Below the pieces are notes generated by a model. The model searched no databases, was not told the origin of the DNA, and saw nothing but the letters and a program-made list of their open reading frames with translations. Both the position numbers and the translations under genes were made by a program. Positions 1 through 5,006 of a DNA stretch of 5,006 nt are shown here, piece after piece (position 1 is the first letter of the stretch; each line of letters opens with the position of its first letter). This DNA comes from an uncultured Bacteroidia bacterium (GTDB lineage Bacteria > Bacteroidota > Bacteroidia > Bacteroidales > UBA932), in contig CACXHM010000039.1 of assembly GCA_902767465.1 (NCBI GenBank), positions 1 through 5,006 on the forward strand. The letters run 5' to 3'.

Positions 1-1502
1 CTCCATTCCACAGCGGAATCGTCGCTGTCGGAAGTCATTATGTTGTTGGTAAACACTATCTTGCTCCCCGTATAGGTCATGTCGCCGGCAGAGCATATCA
101 TCGCTTTATGCACAGAATATGCCGCACTGTTGGAAGAAAGTACGGTAATGTCGCTGTCCTTTACTACGAAGTTTTTAAGCCCCTGGGTGGAGCGGTTTAC
201 AAGATAATTCTTCATATATAGTGCGCAGTCCACAAAACCCAGATACTCCATTTCGCCCGCATTCCATGCCAGGGTAGAGGTATAAGAGTCAGCCCAGCGC
301 AGATCTATTCCCTTGAACACGATGGAAGTTGCCCCTGCATTGCCGGCGATATCAACCCTTGCACGGACGCCCGACTTGTCGGAAACGACAACCAACACAT
401 CGGAAGCGGAACCCTTAATGACTCCTGTCACCCCCTCCGGAACAAAGAACACTTTTGCACCGGCATTGATTTCTGCATCTTCTGTACTCAGAAGTTTTGC
501 ATCCCCATACGCAGCCTTGGTGTATTCCACACCGTCGATTATCACCGGAAGTCCATACTGATAAGTTGAATAAAGGCTCTTCTTGTCGTAAGGAGCAGGA
601 CCCACCGTCACATTCATGCGCACGATGATGCTGCGTCCGTCGGTGCAGACCACATAGAATACGATCTGACTGTCGGCAGTGCTGACGTTCAAAGACTTGG
701 TAACCACGGGTGCAGTAACACTAAGACGAGTGTCGGTAAGAGATACCACCCAGCCCGCCGGAGCGCTTATCATGACATCGGCCACATTCTCGGCCACAAC
801 GTCATATTCTTTCGATTCCTCTTCTTCGAAAGCCTCCACTCCGTCTGCATCCTTGATTTCGAATTTGAAAGCAACGGGATCGGCGGTCACGGCAAGCGTG
901 ATGCTTTCTCCATTCTTCATGGTGAATGTAATCCTGCCCCCTTCGAGCTTGACATTGGAGAAATAAGAATCACCGGCTTCCAGTACCGCTTTCACAGGTT
1001 TGCCGTCGGCATCGAGAACCCGGGAGGTGCTGCCATTCACGGTAACTGTCCAGTAACCTTCAGAATCCACACCAAGCACGGGAGCGGGACCGGCAGGGCC
1101 GGTTTCACCGATACGTCCAAGTGCCGAAACGGGATTGCCGTCCACGATGATACGAGTACCGTTCAAGGTCCAGAAGCCCTGAGCATCGATCGAAATGGCA
1201 GGAGCGTTTCCGGAACCAGAAGCGGCATTCACATCTATGACGGTGCCGTCCGACAGGCTCAGTGTCCATACTCCGGTCTGGGCATTGAACGAAGTGCCAG
1301 ACACATAAGTGCACGACTTGAGCGCCTGAAGCGCCACAATATCCTTGTTGAGTTTGTCGAGCGTAGCAAGCTGCTCTTTAATATTCTTCACATCCCCTTC
1401 GAGGGCGTCGAGGCGCTGCTCAACGGGAGAAAGGTCGGTTTTTTCGCATGCAGCGAAAGCCATCAGCGAAAGAAGAACGATAATGAAACAATTCTTTTTC
1501 AT
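1..1502 (-). CDS. Surface lipoprotein with DUF4988-like N-terminus and probable beta-helix region (3' end outside window)
   Basis: The frame opens at ATG 1500-1502 and stays open to the window edge, giving 500 full codons. Residues 1-18 form a lipoprotein signal (two Lys, then a hydrophobic run) ending in lipobox F-A-A-C with Cys19. The next residues, E-K-T-D, are mildly acidic and could act as a Bacteroidota surface-export signal, though this is weak. Residues 24-62 form a heptad-like coiled coil. Residues 65-172 hold three degenerate W-T repeats and a four-triplet Gly-X-Y stretch, the pattern I associate with DUF4988, also called the PL29 lyase N-terminal-like domain. Residues 210-301 look like a BACON/Ig-type beta domain. 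From about residue 317, and especially 392-487 (I-V-F-K-G-I-D, then F-V-D-C and F-V-V-K-D-S-D), short strands recur as in DUF4957/DUF5123-like right-handed beta-helices. It probably binds glycan at the cell surface or is a lyase; catalytic residues, if any, lie outside the window. The start is firm and the function is not. Confidence 0.88.
   Translation of the reverse strand, partial: MKKNCFIIVLLSLMAFAACEKTDLSPVEQRLDALEGDVKNIKEQLATLDKLNKDIVALQALKSCTYVSGTSFNAQTGVWTLSLSDGTVIDVNAASGSGNAPAISIDAQGFWTLNGTRIIVDGNPVSALGRIGETGPAGPAPVLGVDSEGYWTVTVNGSTSRVLDADGKPVKAVLEAGDSYFSNVKLEGGRITFTMKNGESITLAVTADPVAFKFEIKDADGVEAFEEEESKEYDVVAENVADVMISAPAGWVVSLTDTRLSVTAPVVTKSLNVSTADSQIVFYVVCTDGRSIIVRMNVTVGPAPYDKKSLYSTYQYGLPVIIDGVEYTKAAYGDAKLLSTEDAEINAGAKVFFVPEGVTGVIKGSASDVLVVVSDKSGVRARVDIAGNAGATSIVFKGIDLRWADSYTSTLAWNAGEMEYLGFVDCALYMKNYLVNRSTQGLKNFVVKDSDITVLSSNSAAYSVHKAMICSAGDMTYTGSKIVFTNNIMTSDSDDSAVEW
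987..1289 (-). repeat. Three degenerate W-T repeats in the lipoprotein's DUF4988-like domain
   Basis: Three tandem units share the pattern D/N-x-x-G-x-W-T followed by a turn and a short strand. Unit 1 (residues 72-91) has Q-T-G-V-W-T and then S-D-G-T-V-I-D. Unit 2 (101-127) has D-A-Q-G-F-W-T-L-N-G and then D-G-N-P-V-S-A. Unit 3 (141-172) has D-S-E-G-Y-W-T and then D-G-K-P-V-K-A. Units 2 and 3 are clearly related over their whole length and unit 1 is more diverged. The similarity is at protein level, so this is an old intragenic duplication and not a DNA repeat. Such repeats suggest a beta-hairpin stack. Confidence 0.65.
1083..1118 (-). other. Short collagen-like Gly-X-Y segment between repeat units
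   Basis: Residues 129-140 of the lipoprotein read as four Gly-X-Y triplets (GRI, GET, GPA, GPA), lying exactly between repeat units 2 and 3. Four triplets are too few for a stable collagen triple helix alone. A Gly/Pro linker is the simpler reading. Together with the upstream coiled coil, trimerisation is possible but unproven. Confidence 0.5.
1446..1502 (-). other. Lipoprotein signal peptide and lipobox
   Basis: This encodes the first 19 residues of the lipoprotein: basic M-K-K-N, a hydrophobic core (residues 5-15), and lipobox F16-A-A-C19. Signal peptidase II would cleave before Cys19, which would then be lipidated. The mature protein begins C-E-K-T-D and runs straight into a coiled coil that could serve as a stalk off the membrane. 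Surface display, rather than periplasmic facing, is inferred from the gene context. Confidence 0.87.
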
Positions 1503-1521
1503 GGTATAATGTGTTTTATTG
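1503..1521 (-). other. 19-base junction between the unassigned glycosidase gene and the lipoprotein gene
   Basis: The stop codon TAA (1522-1524) and the next start ATG (1500-1502) are separated by 19 A/T-rich bases. They contain no inverted repeat, no Bacteroides-type TAnnTTTG promoter element and no purine-rich Shine-Dalgarno. A/T-rich leaders without a Shine-Dalgarno are normal for Bacteroidota initiation. The short gap with no terminator indicates that both genes are read from one transcript. Confidence 0.75.
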
Positions 1522-3642
1522 TTATTTCGGAAGTTGGTCAAGCAGGATAGAGCAAAGTTTGTCCATGGAAAGATCCGTTTCCAGTACGGTACGGTCTCCC
1601 AGGGCATATCTGCGGCGAAGGTGCCGTCCGAGTTTTAAGGCAGGAGCCTTTTTCGAAGCCACGCTCCAAACGAGCGCACACGCCCTGCCTCCACGTTCGA
1701 AGACAAATGCACGCGAAATCTTATTGCTGTCGGGAGTGAGCTGCTTATACTCGATGATTTCACCATTCAAGAGGAAGAACTCCCTTTCGGGATCCCGCAG
1801 GGCATCCCTCTGTTCGGAAGTCATGCGGCCGGAGCGTTTGAATTCCTCCCACTCGCGCATGACGCGTAGATTGTCGGAATTATGGGGAGTCTTTGCCATG
1901 CGGTCGAGATGCGCTACCAGCGAGACAGGACTGTTCCAAGCCGCCGCCTTGCTGCAGATATACTCATACATATCGGGCTGCATGCCAATGGTTTTGTCGT
2001 CCGGGAACCTGGTGTCCATCCAGCCGAAATCGATGGAAGAAAAGTTGTCGGCCATGAGTGCGGCGCAGGGAAGTATATAAGTCTTCATGCCTGTACGGGT
2101 ATCCTCCGGTGCAAAATGATCGAAGGCGTTGGCACGCGAAATCAGATGCCAGGCAAAATGGGTTTTGACGGCGGCCTCGTTGTAAATTGGTTTCTTCACG
2201 AGACGGTCATACACCGACATCTGGGCCTTGCTTGCCTGATACCAGTAGGGATTCTGCACATCTTCGGCTCCGTCGAAATAAATGAAGTCGAACCCGCATT
2301 CATTGTAGATCGCCGCAAGACGGTCGGACAATTCTTCCTGAATGCCGGATTCCTGATCGATGCGGATGAAACGGGTCCAGTCATCCACTTCCGGCTGGAT
2401 GAAGCGGGTGCCGGCAGAATGGGCGGCCGGCACGGTGCCGTGCAGACCTCTCCTGCATCCAACAAAACGCCCATCCTTAACTTCCTGATAGAGAATCAGT
2501 TCTCTGTCTATCTGTATCATTCGGCGGCCGGGTTCCGGAAGCAGGCACTGAGTGCCGCCGATGAATGGAATCTCCGAATCTTCGGCGCCGATGTCCGACG
2601 GCAACAGAAAATATGATGTCGCGGCAAGGCGGGGATCACCGTCCTTCACGTAAGGATCATCCACCGAAACCTTGTTATAATGGATGTGGAAGCCTACTTT
2701 CATGCCGGCCTCCTTCATTCTGGACACCACCGCCTTCAGGTCTTCCATTCCGTTAGGATATGACTGGTTCCAAAGGAAATGCCCGCAGGTCCATGCGAAG
2801 TCGGGATAATAGATCACCATCGCACGGAAACCTCCTTCGCGGGCATAACGGATATTCTCATCCACGTTCGCAGGAGTCACCCAACGCACCTCGTAATAAG
2901 AATCGGAATAATCGCTGCGCCGCCGGCTCTCCACGCCTCGAGGGAGGCCGAAATCTTCTTCTACACATGCAACCGCGTCAAAAAGCTTATCCGTAGAAGT
3001 CGCAACAAGGGCCGAACCGGTGCCGAGGAGTCCCACTCTCTGTTCGGAAGTGGCGTACAGCCTTCGCCAGGGGGTGGGTTCGTCTCCATCGATGCGCGTG
3101 CGCATGTCGGTTGCCAGGAGGCACACCGCAGCGGCATCGTCCCAGCAAACCCCCATCCAGGCACCGAAACGGTCACGGTTCTTTACCGGAAGCTGCAGAT
3201 AGGTAAGGGCGTCAATCTCGGTCTTGCGCTTCACCCCTACGGTGCCGGCGAGGTCGTAATCCCTCGCAACAACCTTGAATCCCATATAGTGAGGACGTAC
3301 ATCCAACTCAAGTTTCACCACATCACAGGTGCCATGGAAACGAACTTCCAGAGTGTTGCCGTCACGACGGATGGCGCACGAAGGAAAACTTGTAGGGCGC
3401 ACCGGCTGTATCAACTGGGTTTCATTGTCGTAGGGGCGGTTCTGCAATATCGAACACAGAGGAAGCCGCACTCCGGTCTCGAGGCACTCCTCGCCGCTGG
3501 ACTTAAGGAGCAGGGAACTTGCATACCCGTTGCCGCTGAGCGTCAGGATGTAATCATCATTTTCAAGGACAATATCCCCCGGATTCGCCAAAAGAGAAAC
3601 CGGGAGAAGCAAAAATGTCAGGAGGGTAAAGATTATTCTCAT
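1522..3642 (-). CDS. Secreted TIM-barrel protein, putative glycoside hydrolase of unassigned family
   Basis: This is a complete 706-residue protein starting at ATG 3640-3642. The frame can be pushed to a TTG at 3664-3666, but the ATG puts a clean signal peptide at the very start (residues 1-19, likely cut after L-L-A before N20), so I prefer it. There is no lipobox, so the protein is probably periplasmic. Residues 20-240 look beta-rich, like the N-terminal sandwich of many retaining glycosidases. Residues 250-585 have the rhythm of a TIM barrel: A-M-V-I-Y-Y-P-D, K-V-G-F-H-I-H-Y, F-D-F-I-Y-F-D-G-A-E-D, S-S-I-D-F-G-W-M-D and S-L-V-A-H-L-D. D457 with E460/D461 is the best candidate for a catalytic carboxylate, at the barrel position where clan GH-D enzymes carry theirs. 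Residues 590-706 form a small C-terminal domain. A beta insert sits at 373-417. It has 15 cysteines, many for an exported protein. I do not recognise a CAZy family; hydrolase function is inferred from fold cues and the GH27 neighbour. Confidence 0.85.
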   Translation of the reverse strand: MRIIFTLLTFLLLPVSLLANPGDIVLENDDYILTLSGNGYASSLLLKSSGEECLETGVRLPLCSILQNRPYDNETQLIQPVRPTSFPSCAIRRDGNTLEVRFHGTCDVVKLELDVRPHYMGFKVVARDYDLAGTVGVKRKTEIDALTYLQLPVKNRDRFGAWMGVCWDDAAAVCLLATDMRTRIDGDEPTPWRRLYATSEQRVGLLGTGSALVATSTDKLFDAVACVEEDFGLPRGVESRRRSDYSDSYYEVRWVTPANVDENIRYAREGGFRAMVIYYPDFAWTCGHFLWNQSYPNGMEDLKAVVSRMKEAGMKVGFHIHYNKVSVDDPYVKDGDPRLAATSYFLLPSDIGAEDSEIPFIGGTQCLLPEPGRRMIQIDRELILYQEVKDGRFVGCRRGLHGTVPAAHSAGTRFIQPEVDDWTRFIRIDQESGIQEELSDRLAAIYNECGFDFIYFDGAEDVQNPYWYQASKAQMSVYDRLVKKPIYNEAAVKTHFAWHLISRANAFDHFAPEDTRTGMKTYILPCAALMADNFSSIDFGWMDTRFPDDKTIGMQPDMYEYICSKAAAWNSPVSLVAHLDRMAKTPHNSDNLRVMREWEEFKRSGRMTSEQRDALRDPEREFFLLNGEIIEYKQLTPDSNKISRAFVFERGGRACALVWSVASKKAPALKLGRHLRRRYALGDRTVLETDLSMDKLCSILLDQLPK
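2392..2526 (-). other. Inserted beta motif with R-G-x-x-G-T-x-x-x-A-H-x-x-G-T signature
   Basis: Residues 373-417 of the putative glycosidase interrupt the barrel with a compact unit. It has one strand pair (I-Q-I-D-R-E-L-I-L-Y, then D-G-R-F-V-G-C) followed by R-R-G-L-H-G-T-V-P-A-A-H-S-A-G-T and a closing strand. The order 'E-hydrophobic strand, turn, strand, RG..GT...AH..GT' resembles a small module I associate with phage tail and virion proteins. In those, the pattern binds the chain into a tight beta fold. In an enzyme it could be a loop shaping the substrate cleft. The sequence is seen directly; the comparison is from memory. Confidence 0.55.
3586..3642 (-). other. Signal peptide of the putative glycosidase
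   Basis: This encodes residues 1-19: M-R, then a hydrophobic core (I3-L18) broken by P14, and a probable signal peptidase I site after A19 (S-L-L-A before N-P-G-D). There is no cysteine at the cleavage site, so the mature protein should be soluble, most likely in the periplasm. The signal sits at the N-terminus only if translation starts at ATG 3640-3642, which is the main argument for that start. Confidence 0.82.
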
Positions 3643-3646
3643 TCTA
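3643..3646 (-). other. 4-base junction between the GH27 gene and the putative glycosidase gene
   Basis: The GH27 stop TGA (3647-3649) is followed by TAGA and then ATG (3640-3642). Such tight spacing favours translational coupling, with ribosomes finishing the first gene re-initiating on the second. No Shine-Dalgarno-like purine run is seen in the bases before the ATG, which suits coupling or the Bacteroidota A/T-leader style. It supports one operon and comparable production of the two enzymes. Confidence 0.75.
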
Positions 3647-5006
3647 TCAAAGTGAAATGCAGTCAATGGTTGCAGGAATCATCTCGGTATCGTTCCCGAC
3701 AATTATAGTATTATAGCCTTTATTCATGGGGAGACGGATATCCACAATTCCCTTTTCGGCCGGGCTCAGATGAACATTACAGCGAACCCCGCAGGATTCA
3801 ACATACACCTCACACTCCTTTGCTGAGGAATACCCGAGGCGCACATTGTGCATTCCGCCCCTGCCGACATGGATGTCACGCCATTCCAGACGGTTCTGCG
3901 AACTGCCCCCGAGCCGGATCACGCCTGCACGGCAATGCAAGCCTTCCGCCTCAACATATTTCGCCCCATCAGGGGAAATATCATTATAAGCCGGAAGGAA
4001 ACCCCATTCCGCTTCATAGCATTTTTGAGGCCTGCGGCTGCCTTCTGTCGAAAGGATACGCGCACTGTGCGCTGCGAGCGTCATCTCCATGCGACTGAAC
4101 CTCCCGAGGTCTTCCCTGCGCACAAGGTCGCGCACCCGGACCCGGCCCCGGTAACCTATGTCGCCCGAATAGAATCGAACCACGGCGGCAGTATCGGCAG
4201 GGTTGTAGAGGGCAACGGCTCTTTTCGGACCGCGCGGACTCAGCAGGTCTTTTGCCAGCACATACGTAGCGCCATCATGACGGACGACCCGTGCCTGCAG
4301 GCCGAGAGGATCCTGATTGACGGCCAGAAGCTCCGGATTCGTGACCAGGTTCAGCGTCTCCTCCGGAAGGAAGTTCAGGTCGCAGCCCAGCAGAATGGGA
4401 GAAGACATGATGCACCAGAGCCCGAAGTGAGCCTCTTCCTCGCTGAAAGGAAGGCATCCGTCTCCCCTCTGGGCCGCCGGCTTGTTACCGTATCCCACTA
4501 TCATCATGTCCATATCGTTATAGTGGCCTGAACCTGCGTAAGCGCTCAGATACATGTTGCGGGCCATTGCCTCGCGCACCGATTTCCATGTCACGTAGAG
4601 ATCCGGAGCGATGCGCCACGAATCAGCCACCTCGGCAGCCCATGCCCCCGGGAAATACCAGCGGCACAGGTTGAACTCAACATCCTTTGTGGCAATGCTG
4701 TCTATCACCTCGCGGATGCGGCGGTAACGCTGCTGCGGATCCAGGCCGGGGGCAAGTCCTCCGCAGAAATCGATCTTGATAAAATCGTATCCCCATTCAT
4801 TGAAATACCGGTCGATATCCTGCACTTCGTGCCCGAACAGGCCGGCTCCCTCGCCGAAACGGTCGCCTCGGTTCAGGTTTGCGCAGGTCGAAGCACCGGC
4901 ATCGGAATAAATTCCGGCCTTGAGGCCCTTGGAATGGATGTAATCGGCAACCGCAGCCATGCCGCGGGGGAATCGTCCCGGGCGGGCAGTCATGCCGCCG
5001 TCAGAA
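3647..5006 (-). CDS. GH27 alpha-galactosidase family enzyme with C-terminal CBM35-like module (5' end outside window)
   Basis: The frame is open to the window edge. The in-frame ATG at 4991-4993 is internal, because the preceding S-D-G-G and the following R-F-P-R-G-M continue the GH27 barrel (compare S-E-G-R, R-F-P-H-G-I in human alpha-galactosidase A). Numbering from that Met, family landmarks appear in order: G-L-K-A-G-I-Y-S-D-A-G (23-33), nucleophile D75 in K-I-D-F-C, C-x-W substrate loop (110-112), acid/base candidate D131 in S-W-R-I-A-P-D, N-D-M-D-M (159-163), E-E-E-A-H-F-G-L-W (185-193), and A-V-N-Q-D-P-L-G (224-231). C37 and C77 match a conserved disulfide. Residues 245-318 are the usual beta-sandwich and 325-448 a CBM35/CBM6-like module. 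The family releases terminal alpha-D-galactose, or in some members beta-L-arabinopyranose or alpha-GalNAc. The D-D pair that helps separate these lies in the missing part, along with any signal peptide. It lies 4 bases upstream of the next gene. Confidence 0.95.
   Translation of the reverse strand, partial: SDGGMTARPGRFPRGMAAVADYIHSKGLKAGIYSDAGASTCANLNRGDRFGEGAGLFGHEVQDIDRYFNEWGYDFIKIDFCGGLAPGLDPQQRYRRIREVIDSIATKDVEFNLCRWYFPGAWAAEVADSWRIAPDLYVTWKSVREAMARNMYLSAYAGSGHYNDMDMMIVGYGNKPAAQRGDGCLPFSEEEAHFGLWCIMSSPILLGCDLNFLPEETLNLVTNPELLAVNQDPLGLQARVVRHDGATYVLAKDLLSPRGPKRAVALYNPADTAAVVRFYSGDIGYRGRVRVRDLVRREDLGRFSRMEMTLAAHSARILSTEGSRRPQKCYEAEWGFLPAYNDISPDGAKYVEAEGLHCRAGVIRLGGSSQNRLEWRDIHVGRGGMHNVRLGYSSAKECEVYVESCGVRCNVHLSPAEKGIVDIRLPMNKGYNTIIVGNDTEMIPATIDCISL
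3650..4021 (-). other. CBM35/CBM6-like carbohydrate-binding module at the GH27 C-terminus
   Basis: Residues 325-448 (numbered from the Met at 4991-4993) begin C-Y-E-A-E-W and end A-T-I-D-C-I-S-L. These match the 'EAE' opening and 'xxDxIxL' closing strands of CBM6/35-type beta-sandwich modules. In between lie K-Y-V-E-A-E-G, W-R-D-I-H-V, G-G-M-H-N-V-R-L-G-Y and N-K-G-Y-N-T-I, where the family often has Y-V-G-G, a G-x-Y-x-L-x-V-R-Y strand and G-x-N-x-I. The module would hold the enzyme on its polymer. CBM35 versus CBM6 cannot be decided by eye. Confidence 0.7.

Noticed and set aside
313..966. Two Ser/Thr-rich plus-strand open frames (82 and 95 codons)
   Set aside because: Both are mirror images of the lipoprotein's codons. 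The minus-strand frame is open for 500 codons with a proper lipobox and explains the region.
1503..1521. Possible terminator or regulatory site between the last two genes
   Set aside because: Nineteen A/T-rich bases show no inverted repeat or stem-loop, so there is no support for a terminator or operator.
1511..2616. Plus-strand open frames of 189 and 244 codons
   Set aside because: They overlap each other in different frames and are antisense to the well-supported 706-residue protein. Their products are rich in Arg/His/Cys with no family resemblance.
3643..3665. Promoter-like T-C-A-C-T-T-T-G just before the putative glycosidase start on the minus strand
   Set aside because: It departs from the Bacteroides -7 consensus TAnnTTTG, has no TTTG at the -33 spacing, and lies only a few bases before the start codon. 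It is the coding end of GH27.
2779..3708. Plus-strand open frame of 309 codons
   Set aside because: It lies wholly antisense to the putative glycosidase and the end of GH27. Its translation has no recognisable domain, signal or low-complexity logic, and it arises from codon bias of the real minus-strand genes.
3848..4531. Plus-strand open frame of 227 codons opposite GH27
   Set aside because: The minus strand here carries unmistakable GH27 motifs, and the plus-strand product has no coherent features.
4991..4993. In-frame ATG as the true start of the GH27 gene
   Set aside because: The residues before it (S-D-G-G) continue the family alignment, and a start here would remove the first strands of the barrel and any signal peptide. 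The gene runs off the window.

Overview
The window looks like part of a carbohydrate-degradation locus (a polysaccharide utilization locus, PUL) from a gut-type Bacteroidota, most likely Bacteroidales. Three points support this: a Bacteroides-style lipoprotein opening with a DUF4988-like region, exported glycosidases packed head to tail, and gene junctions with no recognisable Shine-Dalgarno. Two 60-base samples counted by hand gave 47% GC (181-240) and 58% GC (4681-4740). That is higher than a typical Bacteroides and would fit Alistipes or a GC-richer Prevotella-like genome, but the genus cannot be fixed from this sequence.

All coding is on the minus strand, so transcription runs from 5006 towards 1. 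First comes a GH27 alpha-galactosidase-type enzyme with a C-terminal CBM35/CBM6-like module (3647-5006); its 5' end lies beyond the window. Four bases later comes a 706-residue secreted protein (1522-3642). It has the layout of a glycoside hydrolase (beta-rich N-terminus, TIM-barrel-like middle, small C-terminal domain), but I cannot place it in a CAZy family. After 19 bases comes a lipoprotein (1-1502, 3' end beyond the window). It has a lipobox, a short coiled coil, DUF4988-like W-T repeats, an Ig/BACON-like stretch, and the start of a probable right-handed beta-helix.

The three genes almost certainly form one transcription unit. The GH27 enzyme would remove terminal alpha-galactosyl or beta-L-arabinopyranosyl groups, and the unassigned enzyme may cut a neighbouring linkage in the same glycan. 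The lipoprotein would bind or cleave the polymer at the cell surface. No SusC/SusD pair, regulator, RNA gene, mobile element, CRISPR array, promoter or terminator is visible. There is no gene-free stretch longer than 19 bases. The numerous plus-strand open frames are antisense shadows.

The observation most worth following is the unassigned TIM-barrel enzyme. It carries a small inserted beta motif (R-G-x-x-G-T-x-x-x-A-H-x-x-G-T) that resembles a module I associate with phage virion proteins.
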